The position numbers were made by a program, and so were the translations under genes. DNA of 64,000 nt from an uncultured Chitinophagaceae bacterium (lineage in GTDB: Bacteria; Bacteroidota; Bacteroidia; Chitinophagales; Chitinophagaceae). Where the stretch lies: assembly GCA_937907395.1 (NCBI GenBank), contig CALCII010000013.1, positions 248,001 to 312,000 on the forward strand, written 5' to 3'. The notes under the pieces are model-generated. The model was not told the DNA's origin. It worked only from the letters and a program-made list of their open reading frames with translations, and ran no database searches. Shown piece after piece: positions 1 through 7,594 of this stretch. Every line of letters begins with the position of its first letter. The first letter of the stretch is position 1.

Positions 1-63
1 TTTGAAGAAGTATGGCTGTTTGGTGAGGCATTGAGAGGTATACTTGCATCCGGTAGTGAATAA
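1..63 (+). CDS. Possible C-terminal end of a gene cut by the window edge
   Basis: Frame 1 is open from the first base to a TAA at 61-63 and would encode a 20-residue tail ending in ILASGSE. I do not recognise it. A reading frame this short can be open by chance, so this is only a possible upstream neighbour of pyrF, 41 bases away on the same strand. Confidence 0.3.
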   Translation, partial: FEEVWLFGEALRGILASGSE

Positions 64-104
64 ACTTGCTGTCATCATCATTTTTCTTTCTATAACTTTA
101 CTGC

Positions 105-935
105 ATGACCAGGCAGCAACTGATTGAACAAATCCGGCAGAAGCAAACCTATCTCTGTGTTGGATTGGATACCGATCTTACCAAAATCCCGAAGCATTTA
201 CAATCGCATCCCGATGCGATTTTTGAATTCAACAAAGCCATCATCGATGCAACCTTGCCACATTGTGTGAGCTATAAAATCAATACGGCGTTTTACGAAG
301 CAATGGGTGTGAAAGGATGGGAAGCAATGGAACGTACGGTTAACTATATTCCCAATTCCCATTTCAAAATTGCCGATGCGAAGAGAGGAGATATCGGCAA
401 TACCTCATCACAATATGCACGTGCTTTTTTTGAAGCAATGGATTTTGATGCAGTCACAGTGGCGCCTTACATGGGAGAAGACAGTGTGCGGCCTTTTCTT
501 GAGTATGAAGGGAAATGGGCCATTGTACTGGGGTTAACTTCTAATAAAGGAGCAAATGATTTTGAATTGAAACAGTTGCTGAGTGAAAACGGGGAAACGC
601 ACTTGCGTGCCGAGTTTTTATATGAACATGTTTTGCGTACGGTTGCAAAATGGGGTTCCACAGAAAATCTCATGTTTGTGGTAGGTGCCACGCAGGCCGA
701 AGAATTTGTAAACATCCGCAGCATCATACCTGATCATTTTTTACTGGTGCCCGGCGTAGGAGCACAGGGCGGCAGTTTGAACGATATTTCAGAAAAAGCA
801 ATGAATGCTGATTGTGGATTACTGGTCAATGCAAGCAGGGCTGTGATTTATGCATCCGAAAATGAAGATTTTGCTACAGAAGCAAAAGCAATAGCAGCGC
901 AGTACCAGTTTGAAATGAAATCATATTTGAAATAA
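105..935 (+). CDS. pyrF: Orotidine 5'-phosphate decarboxylase (OMP decarboxylase)
   Basis: Catalyses the last step of de novo UMP synthesis, decarboxylating OMP to UMP in the cytoplasm. The 276-residue length fits the longer type-2 PyrF family found in Bacteroidota. The catalytic DxKRxDIGNT signature is visible as Asp91, Lys93 and Asp96, and the phosphate-binding part appears as PGVGAQGG near residues 212-219 with NASRAVIYA after it. The ATG at 105 gives the family's usual start (MTRQQL). A loose promoter-like TAACTTTA lies just upstream at 93-100. The next gene converges from the opposite strand, so pyrF may be transcribed alone or with whatever lies off the left edge. Confidence 0.96.
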   Translation: MTRQQLIEQIRQKQTYLCVGLDTDLTKIPKHLQSHPDAIFEFNKAIIDATLPHCVSYKINTAFYEAMGVKGWEAMERTVNYIPNSHFKIADAKRGDIGNTSSQYARAFFEAMDFDAVTVAPYMGEDSVRPFLEYEGKWAIVLGLTSNKGANDFELKQLLSENGETHLRAEFLYEHVLRTVAKWGSTENLMFVVGATQAEEFVNIRSIIPDHFLLVPGVGAQGGSLNDISEKAMNADCGLLVNASRAVIYASENEDFATEAKAIAAQYQFEMKSYLK

Positions 936-986
936 TTTTTTTATCACCCCGTCAGCGGCTCTTAGCCCTGACGGCGGTTGAACAGA

Positions 987-1598
987 TCATCTTAATTCTT
1001 TCATCATCACTTCTTTCACCTTCTCTGCCCATCGTTTATAATCTTTAGCAGAAGGATGTAAACCGTCATCTGCAATAAGTGTTCGATCTGTTGCGGCTTC
1101 TCTTGTAAACGCTGTGATGTTGATGTAATGTACTTTATATTGTTTGCTGATAGCTTCGTTTGCTGCATTGAATGCATCAATCTCTTTTGAAATTGTAATA
1201 CGGTCTCTATCTGCTGCAAACGGAGTAACACTCCAATCCGGAATGCTTAATACAATCACGTGATTCGCTTTGCCACCTGCATAGCTAATCGCCTGCTCTA
1301 ATAAAGCAGTAAATTCTTTTTTGTATTCGCTGAGTAATCTGCCCCTGTACTGGTTGTTTACTCCAATGAGTAAGGTTACGAATGTATAAGGTACTTTTAA
1401 TCTTACTCTGCTTAGTTGCGCTGCCAGTTCATCGGTAGCCCATCCCGTGGTGGCAATAATAGTTGGGGCTTCGAACGTTTTTTTCTCTTTCCGTAAAAAA
1501 GTTGCCACCTGGTTGGGAAAATTCAGTGCAGCGGGAACACTTTCGCCAATTGTATACGAATCGCCTAATGCCAGGTAGGTGTAGTTTGTTTGCTGCAT
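987..1598 (-). CDS. SGNH/GDSL-family hydrolase (esterase/lipase fold)
   Basis: A 203-residue cytoplasmic-looking SGNH hydrolase without a clear signal peptide. Block I is LALGDSYTIGES near residues 10-21 with the nucleophile Ser in GDS. The block III Asn is seen in TLLIGVNNQYRGR, and the C-terminal catalytic pair in DDGLHPS (Asp and His). The family covers esterases, lipases and deacetylases, and the substrate cannot be told from sequence. It converges with pyrF (51 bases between stops). Its upstream side faces the inverted-repeat array, so the repeats lie between its promoter region and the next gene. Confidence 0.85.
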   Translation of the reverse strand: MQQTNYTYLALGDSYTIGESVPAALNFPNQVATFLRKEKKTFEAPTIIATTGWATDELAAQLSRVRLKVPYTFVTLLIGVNNQYRGRLLSEYKKEFTALLEQAISYAGGKANHVIVLSIPDWSVTPFAADRDRITISKEIDAFNAANEAISKQYKVHYINITAFTREAATDRTLIADDGLHPSAKDYKRWAEKVKEVMMKELR

Positions 1599-1606
1599 AA
1601 TGTTAT

Positions 1607-2424
1607 TGTCAGTCTGAGTATATCGTTATTGTCAGTCTGAGCTTGTCGAAGACGGCTTCCGAAGCCTGATCTTCGTTTTCTAAATCACACTTCGACGGGC
1701 TCAGTGTGACAAAGATTATTGCGATAAAGATCTCACTTAAAAAAATAATTATGTAATGAATTAATTAAATAAAACTCAATTCGTATAAATGAAATTGTCA
1801 GTCTGAGCTTGTCGAAGACGGCTTACGAAGAATAATCTTCTTATCTGAATCACACTTCGACGGGCTCAGTGTGACAAAGTGCATTGCGACAAAGATCTCA
1901 CATAAAAAAGTTTGATGAAGTACCTACATATATAATTCTCAATCTGTCTAGAACATGAATGTCAGTCTAAGCTTGTCGTTATTGTCAGTCTGAGCTTGTC
2001 GAAGACGGCTTCCGAAGCATAATCTTCTAATCCTGAATCACACTTCGACGGGGCTCAGTGTGACAAAGATTATTGCGATAAAGATCTCACTTAAAAAAAT
2101 AATTATGTAATGAATTAATTAAATAAAACTCAATTCGTATAAATGAAATTGTCAGTCTGAGCTTGTCGAAGACGGCTTCCGAAGCATAATCCTCTAATCC
2201 TGAATCACACTTCGACGGGCTCAGTGTGACAAAGATTATTGCGATAAAGAGCTCACTTAAAAAAATAATTATGTAATGAATTAATTAAATAAAACTCAAT
2301 TCGTATAAATGAAATTGTCAGTCTGAGTTTGCCGTTCTTGTCAGTCTGAGCTTGTCGAAGACGGCTTCCGAAGCATAATCTTCTTATCTGAATCACACTT
2401 CGACGGGGCTCAGTGTGACAAAGC
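1607..2424. repeat. Array of five long inverted-repeat (hairpin) elements with AT-rich spacers
   Basis: Five ~83-bp elements begin at about 1631, 1797, 1984, 2151 and 2340. Each has a left arm GTCAGTCTGAGCTTGTCGAA and a right arm CTTCGACGGGCTCAGTGTGAC that are near reverse complements, around a GACGGCTTCCGAAGC-like centre. Start-to-start distances alternate 166, 187, 167, 189. Elements 1, 3 and 5 are each preceded by an extra truncated left arm (about 1607, 1961, 2317). Spacers 1-2, 3-4 and 4-5 are nearly identical AT-rich sequence, while spacer 2-3 differs. No reading frame spans the array. This fills most of the 850-base gap between genes. Confidence 0.9.
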
Positions 2425-2450
2425 GTAGTGTGACAAAAAAATAAACATTC

Positions 2451-2864
2451 TCAATCTTTTTCCTTTTTTGGTTTGCCCGGCGCAAAATTACCGGTGGGGG
2501 CTGTATACCAGGGATGAATTTCGTAGGAAAGACGTCCAGCCACCACAGCCGGGTCTTTCTTTACCAGTTCTTCTGCTTCTTCTTTGGTGGCACAATCCAG
2601 AATGAATACACCCCGCCAGTCGCCATCATCTCCAAAGGGCCCTGCCACTTTCAGCTTTCCATCGTAATACATTTTATTCATATTCTCCATGTGCCCTGCT
2701 TGTATTTGAGCAGCAGTAGTGGAGTCATGAGTACGGTTGGGTCCTTTTTTCAGCATCACAAACCAATATAAGCGAATCTGTTCTTCGGGTTTTTGATTTT
2801 TTTGCTGAGAAAATGTGTATGCTGAAACAAGCATCAGGAAACAAAGGATAAAAAAATGGCGCAT
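2451..2864 (-). CDS. Exported YCII-domain protein
   Basis: A 137-residue protein starting at MRHFFILC. A longer in-frame start 11 codons upstream would place charged residues before the signal peptide, so I prefer 2864. Residues 1-20 form a signal peptide ending near YTFSQQ. The remainder resembles the YCII/dimeric alpha-beta barrel family: YWFVMLKKGPNRTHDS, then QAGHMENMNKMYYDGKLKVAGPFGDDG and GVFILDCATKEEAEELVKKDPAVVAG. These small proteins are often of unknown function; some relatives are enzymes. The C-terminal tail is Lys/Pro-rich. It is divergent from gcdH. Confidence 0.8.
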   Translation of the reverse strand: MRHFFILCFLMLVSAYTFSQQKNQKPEEQIRLYWFVMLKKGPNRTHDSTTAAQIQAGHMENMNKMYYDGKLKVAGPFGDDGDWRGVFILDCATKEEAEELVKKDPAVVAGRLSYEIHPWYTAPTGNFAPGKPKKEKD

Positions 2865-3017
2865 AGTTGTGATTTTTCTTCGGAAAAAATACAACATTTT
2901 GCTTCACTTGCACACGCCGTTCGTACATTTGAGCGCTGCAAAAATCAGGGTTCGCAAGGTTGTTGAATGGAACCATTATTTTGCAGAACGATTGAACATT
3001 AAAAAACTGCTTGCAAT

Positions 3018-4202
3018 ATGTCAGCTAAACAAGACCTGTTTCAAAGTCCCGATTATTTCCTGGTAGATGAGTTATTAACTGAAGAACATAAGTTCATCCG
3101 TGATGCGGTGCGTACTTATGTAAAAAAAGAAATTTCTCCCATCATTGAAGATTATGCACAACGTGCCGAATTTCCTCAGCACATTGTAAAGCAATTGGGC
3201 GAAATGGGTTGCTTTGGCCCCACCGTTCCGGAACAATATGGCGGCGGCGGATTGGATTATATCAGCTATGGGTTAATGATGCAGGAGTTGGAACGTGGCG
3301 ACAGTGGTGTACGCTCCACGGCCAGTGTGCAGGGAAGCCTGGTGATGTATCCTATCTATGCGTATGGTAACGAAGAACAACGCAATAAATACCTGCCCAA
3401 ACTCGCCAGCGGTGAATGGCTCGGCTGTTTTGGGTTAACAGAACCCAACCACGGAAGTGATCCCAGCAGTATGCTCACCAACATCAAAGATGCCGGTGAT
3501 CATGTGATATTGAACGGTGCTAAAATGTGGATCAGCAATGCACCTTACGCACAGGTGGCAGTGGTGTGGGCGAAAGATGAAGCAGGTGTGGTTCGTGGTG
3601 TGATTGTGGAAAGAGGCATGGAAGGTTTTTCCACTCCCACCACGCATGGGAAATGGAGCTTACGGGCAAGCGCAACCGGAGAACTGGTGTTTGATAATGT
3701 GAAAGTGCCCAAAGAAAATATTTTACCCAATGTACAGGGATTAAAAGGTCCACTGGGTTGTTTAACCAAAGCCCGTTATGGTATTGCCTGGGGGGTGATT
3801 GGTGCAGCCATGGATTGCTATGATACGGCATTACGTTATTCTAAAGAACGCATACAATTTGGAAAACCCATTGGTGGTTTCCAGTTGCAACAAAAGAAAC
3901 TGGCCGAAATGATTACCGAAATCACCAAAGCACAATTGCTCAACTGGCGCTTAGGTGTACTCATGAGCGAAGGCCGGGCCACACCACAACAGGTGAGCAT
4001 GGCCAAACGCAACAGTTGTGAAATCGCAACCAACATCTGCAGGGATGCACGGCAAATGTTAGGCGGTATGGGCATTACGGGTGAATATCCCATCATGCGC
4101 CACATGATGAACCTCGAAAGCGTGATCACGTATGAAGGAACACATGATGTGCACCTGCTTATCACAGGTATGGATGTAACAGGATTGAATGCATTTAAAT
4201 AA
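3018..4202 (+). CDS. gcdH: Glutaryl-CoA dehydrogenase (acyl-CoA dehydrogenase family)
   Basis: An FAD enzyme that oxidatively decarboxylates glutaryl-CoA to crotonyl-CoA in lysine/tryptophan breakdown. The 394 residues follow the glutaryl-CoA dehydrogenase pattern closely: SVQGSLVMYPIYAYG, GCFGLTEPNHGSDPSSM (flavin/substrate loop), SLRASATGELVFDNV, KARYGIAWGVIGA and the C-terminal MLGGMGITGEY. The catalytic base is Glu373 within TYEGTHDVH, the position used by this subgroup. The electron acceptor is presumably ETF, which is not in the window. It stands alone on the + strand, so genome context does not test the assignment, but motif agreement is strong. Confidence 0.92.
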   Translation: MSAKQDLFQSPDYFLVDELLTEEHKFIRDAVRTYVKKEISPIIEDYAQRAEFPQHIVKQLGEMGCFGPTVPEQYGGGGLDYISYGLMMQELERGDSGVRSTASVQGSLVMYPIYAYGNEEQRNKYLPKLASGEWLGCFGLTEPNHGSDPSSMLTNIKDAGDHVILNGAKMWISNAPYAQVAVVWAKDEAGVVRGVIVERGMEGFSTPTTHGKWSLRASATGELVFDNVKVPKENILPNVQGLKGPLGCLTKARYGIAWGVIGAAMDCYDTALRYSKERIQFGKPIGGFQLQQKKLAEMITEITKAQLLNWRLGVLMSEGRATPQQVSMAKRNSCEIATNICRDARQMLGGMGITGEYPIMRHMMNLESVITYEGTHDVHLLITGMDVTGLNAFK

Positions 4203-4536
4203 GACAGTTTCGGTTTCTGTAAGTTCAATCTCAGTATTTCAATTCCAATAATTCACTGAATTCATTTTGAATGGAATGATCAGGTACAATTGTACCTGTA
4301 TGTCTCACTTCAAAATGTTAAAGTGCCTTTTCTTTCCATCTGTCAATTCTTCAGTCTTGTTTGACTGGTGCAGTCGTATTCTGCTGAACACAGTCTGCCA
4401 ATTTTGTCCGGTTTGTTAATTCTTCGGTACACCTGTTACCAACGGTTTGCATTCCCGGGATGTGACTTCTATTATTGCAGCGATGGCTGATGTGCCTGCA
4501 TCAGTAAACAGATTGTTTCACTTAAATACTCTTGCC
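4203..4536. other. Intergenic region with an 18-bp perfect palindrome
   Basis: 334 bases with no credible gene. It contains the perfect palindrome CAGGTACAATTGTACCTG at 4281-4298, about 240 bases before the likely start of the glycosyltransferase fusion and 79 bases after the gcdH stop. No clear terminator with a T tract is visible after gcdH. Confidence 0.6.
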
Positions 4537-5913
4537 ATGATAACTGTAATAATTCCTGTTTTAAACGAAGGGGAAACAATTGAAAATGTAGTCCGCTTTG
4601 CTTTTTCCAATTCATGTGTGAGTGAAGTGATTGTGGTGGATGATAAGTCGGTGGATGATACAGTAGAGAAAGCGAAAAAAGCCGGTGCAAAAGTAATCAC
4701 CAGTACAAAACTGGGTAAAGGTGCATCCATGAAAGATGGAATGCTTTGTGCTTCCAATGAGTTGTTGCTTTTTCTCGATGGTGATATTGATCCTTATCCG
4801 CCTTTAACGATCAAAAAATTATCTGATCCTTTACTGGAAGACACGCATGATTTTGTGAAAGCTTCTTTCGGACGTAACGCTGGACGGGTAACCGAACTGG
4901 TGGCAAAGCCTTTACTCAATATTCTTTTTTCTGAACTGGGAGAATATGAGCAGCCATTAAGTGGTATGATTGCAGGAAGAAAAAGCTTTTTTGAAAAAAT
5001 TGAATTTTACCAGGATTACGGCGTGGATATTGGAATCCTGATTGATATGCATCTTATGGGTGCACGTATAGCTGAAGTGAACATTGGGTACATCGATAAC
5101 AAGAGCCGTCCCTGGCAGGCGCTTGGTAAAATGAGCAAAGAAGTGTCCCGTGTGATTATTCAGAAAGCGATGATGCAGAACAAATCAAATGTAACACTGG
5201 AAGAATTGCAGTCGTTTACTGAGATCAGGGATCAAATGGATTTTGCCATCCGGGAAAGTTTACTGGGATTGGAGAAGATGGCCATTTTTGATATGGACAA
5301 TACGTTGCTGCGTGGACGTTTTATTGATGCCTGTTCCCGTATTTATGGATTTGAAAAGGAATTGTATTCGCTTCGTGCAGCAGGAAATGATCCCATCATC
5401 ACCTCCAAGAATATAGCCCGGCTGCTCAAAGGATTAAACCTGTCGCAGATACTGGCAGTGGCCGATAGTATTCCGTTGGTGGAAGATGTGGTTGATGTGG
5501 TGAAAGAATTAAAAAACCGTGGGTATGTGGTGGGTATCATCAGCGATAGTTATGATGTGGTAACGAATCATATCAAGACAAAAATCGGCGCCGATTTTTC
5601 ATTGGCAAACGAACTCGAATTTTCTAAAAGCATTGCAACTGGCGAAGTAAAAATTCCTTCCTTCCTCTTTCATCAGCAAAATTCTTTATGTCAGCATACG
5701 GTTTGTAAAACAAACGCTGTGCAACACATCATGCAACACTATAACATCGATATCAACAATATCCTTGCGGTAGGTGATAGTGATAATGATTTGTGCATGA
5801 TCCGCCATGTGGGTGTGGGCGTTTCTTTCTGCTCGTCAAATGAATTATTGAATTACCTGGCCGACCGGAAAATAGAAGAACCTTCTTTCTCCGGTTTGCT
5901 CGAATTTGTATAG
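4537..5913 (+). CDS. Fusion of a GT81-like glycosyltransferase and a HAD-IB phosphatase
   Basis: 458 residues from the ATG at 4537; 30 more upstream codons are open but lack homology. Residues 1-210 are a GT-A glycosyltransferase: IIPVLNEGETI, VDDKS at 34-38, GKGASMKDG, the metal-binding DGD at 81-83, then GRVTELVAKPLLN and GVDIGILIDM. These last motifs match glucosyl-3-phosphoglycerate synthase (GT81) better than ordinary GT2. Residues ~248-458 are a SerB-like HAD phosphatase with FDMDNTLLRG (252-256 core), an ISDSYD segment and GDSDND at 413-418. A synthase joined to its phosphatase would make glucosylglycerate (or a related glycoside) from NDP-sugar and 3-phosphoglycerate. That activity is inference; the two domains are seen. 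It converges with the next gene with only 5 bases between stops. Confidence 0.8.
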   Translation: MITVIIPVLNEGETIENVVRFAFSNSCVSEVIVVDDKSVDDTVEKAKKAGAKVITSTKLGKGASMKDGMLCASNELLLFLDGDIDPYPPLTIKKLSDPLLEDTHDFVKASFGRNAGRVTELVAKPLLNILFSELGEYEQPLSGMIAGRKSFFEKIEFYQDYGVDIGILIDMHLMGARIAEVNIGYIDNKSRPWQALGKMSKEVSRVIIQKAMMQNKSNVTLEELQSFTEIRDQMDFAIRESLLGLEKMAIFDMDNTLLRGRFIDACSRIYGFEKELYSLRAAGNDPIITSKNIARLLKGLNLSQILAVADSIPLVEDVVDVVKELKNRGYVVGIISDSYDVVTNHIKTKIGADFSLANELEFSKSIATGEVKIPSFLFHQQNSLCQHTVCKTNAVQHIMQHYNIDINNILAVGDSDNDLCMIRHVGVGVSFCSSNELLNYLADRKIEEPSFSGLLEFV

Positions 5914-5918
5914 CCGGG

Positions 5919-6575
5919 CTACAGTTGCAGCAGCAGGTCTGTGGGAATGGCGTTGAGCGACGGAACCCGTAAATCAGCCGGACCCCATTTGGGATGATCA
6001 AATTCACTGGACGCAGGAACTACGGCACAACGCATCCGTGCGGCTTTGGCAGCTATCATACCGTTGAACGAATCTTCCAGTACCAGGCATTCCAGTACGT
6101 TCGCTTTTAATTCGGCGGCACAGTTCAGGAACACCTGCGGGTGCGGCTTGCCGTAAGGAAGTTCACCGGCAGAGGTCAGTGTGTGGAAACGGGAACGGAT
6201 CTTCAGCTTGTCCACCACCACATCAATCAGTTCCATGGGCGATGAACTGGCGAGTCCGAGTTGAAAACCCTGGTTGTGGCAGAGGTCGAGAATATAGTCC
6301 ACCCCCGGCATGGCTTCCCCTTCGGCATCAATTTTTTCGATAGCTTTCCGGATCACCGTGCTCGTGGCTTCGGCGGCATGCTTCATGGAAATACCAAAGT
6401 AATGAAACCAGTATTCCACCCATTCTTCGGTTCGTAAACCGGTGGAAGTGTGGTATAGCTCGGTCGACAGTTCATGGCCGAAATGACGCAGGGTTTCTTT
6501 CCCGGCTTCCTGCCAAAGTGGTTCACTGTCAATGAGTAAGCCGTCCATATCAAAAATTGCTGCCGAAATTTTCAT
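5919..6575 (-). CDS. HAD-family sugar phosphatase, HxpB (YniC)-like
   Basis: 218 residues with a DMDGLLIDSEPLW N-terminus (nucleophile Asp9 and acid/base Asp11), LASSSP, the motif III/IV stretch KPHPQVFLNCA, and LEDSFNGMIAAKAARM. Identity to E. coli YniC/HxpB (hexitol and 2-deoxyglucose-6-phosphate phosphatase) runs along the whole length, including LPYGKPHPQV. It likely removes phosphate from hexose or hexitol phosphates in the cytoplasm. A -7-like box lies only 4 bases before the ATG, so the mRNA may be nearly leaderless. The gene is divergent from the acyltransferase. Confidence 0.87.
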   Translation of the reverse strand: MKISAAIFDMDGLLIDSEPLWQEAGKETLRHFGHELSTELYHTSTGLRTEEWVEYWFHYFGISMKHAAEATSTVIRKAIEKIDAEGEAMPGVDYILDLCHNQGFQLGLASSSPMELIDVVVDKLKIRSRFHTLTSAGELPYGKPHPQVFLNCAAELKANVLECLVLEDSFNGMIAAKAARMRCAVVPASSEFDHPKWGPADLRVPSLNAIPTDLLLQL

Positions 6576-6579
6576 GGCG

Positions 6580-6608
6580 CAAAAGTAAGCCCAAATCCGC
6601 CATTCAAA
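6580..6608 (-). promoter_or_regulatory. Bacteroidota-type promoter for the HxpB-like phosphatase
   Basis: Read on the minus strand, TACTTTTG at 6587-6580 matches the TAnnTTTG -7 consensus, with a TTTG at 6608-6605 about 17 bases farther upstream. Transcription would start at or just inside the start codon at 6575. Confidence 0.45.
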
Positions 6609-6695
6609 AGGGTTGCATGTGGTTGAAAAATAATATCGGCGGTTATTACCAAATTGTTATCTTGCGTGTTCCCAAAAGAGAAAAACCATCGCAAC

Positions 6696-7463
6696 ATGAG
6701 TCTTTGGAAAAGAATTCAGGATTTAAATTTTCCCCGCCGATTGGTGTACCTGGTGGTTGGTGCAGCTACGTATCCGGGCATAGCACTCATCAATCGTCTG
6801 CAGGTGCATGGGGCAGAAAAGCTCAAAAATCTCCCCAAACGGAATGTGTTATTTGTAAGTAATCACCAGACCTATTTTGCCGATGTGATTACTTTCCTTC
6901 ATATCTTCTTTGCTGCCAAATGGGGCAAATACAAAGGCTTACCAATGCCTTATTATCTGCTCAACCCGGTTACAAAAATTTATTATGTGGCGGCGGCTGA
7001 AACCATGAAAGATACATGGCTCACCCGTTTGTTTGCCCAGGCCGGTGCCATCACCGTAAAGCGTACCTGGCGTGCCGAAGGAAAGGAAGTGCAGCGTGGT
7101 CTGGACCCCGGTGATACCCGTAAAATTGCCCGAGCACTGGATACAAGCTGGGTGATTACCTTCCCGCAGGGAACCACCAAACCCTTTGCTCCCGGTAGAA
7201 AAGGAACGGCTTACATTATCAAGCAAAACCAGCCCATCGTTGTTCCGATTGTGATCAGCGGTTTCTGGAGAGCCTTCAATAAAAAAGGATTAAAGTTTAA
7301 GAAGAGAGGAAGTATTCTTTCTGTTACCATCAAAGACCCGTTGGAGATTGATTACAATGCACCTGTAGATACCATTCTCGACCAGGTGATGGATGCCATT
7401 GAACAAAGTAAGAAGTACATGATGAAAGGTCGACACCATCTCATGAACATCGTAGATAAATAA
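6696..7463 (+). CDS. PlsC-like 1-acylglycerol-3-phosphate acyltransferase
   Basis: 255 residues from MSLWKRIQDLN; the 14 open codons before it lack homology. It belongs to the lysophosphatidate acyltransferase superfamily, which adds the second acyl chain during phosphatidate synthesis at the inner membrane. The catalytic block reads SNHQTYFADV, giving His and Asp separated by five residues instead of the usual four. The glycerol-phosphate block reads FPQGTT where most members have FPEGTR. Both changes are genuine in the sequence, and the rest of the fold is intact, so this may be a Bacteroidota-specific branch with a different acceptor. A strong terminator follows within 10 bases. Confidence 0.78.
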   Translation: MSLWKRIQDLNFPRRLVYLVVGAATYPGIALINRLQVHGAEKLKNLPKRNVLFVSNHQTYFADVITFLHIFFAAKWGKYKGLPMPYYLLNPVTKIYYVAAAETMKDTWLTRLFAQAGAITVKRTWRAEGKEVQRGLDPGDTRKIARALDTSWVITFPQGTTKPFAPGRKGTAYIIKQNQPIVVPIVISGFWRAFNKKGLKFKKRGSILSVTIKDPLEIDYNAPVDTILDQVMDAIEQSKKYMMKGRHHLMNIVDK

Positions 7464-7468
7464 TTTGA

Positions 7469-7493
7469 AACCCCGAAGCTTCGGGGTTTTTTA
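7469..7493 (+). terminator. Rho-independent terminator after the acyltransferase
   Basis: A GC-rich hairpin AACCCCGAAGC/GCTTCGGGGTT followed by TTTT, 5 bases after the stop codon. Confidence 0.85.
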
Positions 7494-7504
7494 ATGTACT
7501 TTTC

Positions 7505-7583
7505 TTTACCACAGAGGCACGGAGAACACTGAGGGCTGCAAGACTTCTTTTTTTCTCTGTGCCCTCTGAGTCTCTGTGGTTCA
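7505..7583. repeat. Imperfect inverted repeat (ACCACAGAG type)
   Basis: Left arm ACCACAGAGGCACGGAG and right arm CTCTGAGTCTCTGTGGT flank a T-rich centre with a CTCTGTGCCC inner arm. A fragment of the same left arm recurs at about 9804-9830. Repeats of this look are dispersed in many Bacteroidota genomes. Confidence 0.6.
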
Positions 7584-7594
7584 GAAATCAGTCT

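Noticed and set aside
1607..2424. CRISPR array
   Set aside because: Repeats are ~83-bp hairpin elements and the spacers are nearly identical to each other; CRISPR spacers should be unique and of constant ~30-40 bases. No cas genes are present.
4447..4536. Upstream start for the glycosyltransferase fusion
   Set aside because: The 30 extra codons show no homology; the GT-A fold begins at MITVIIPVLNEG, directly after the ATG at 4537.
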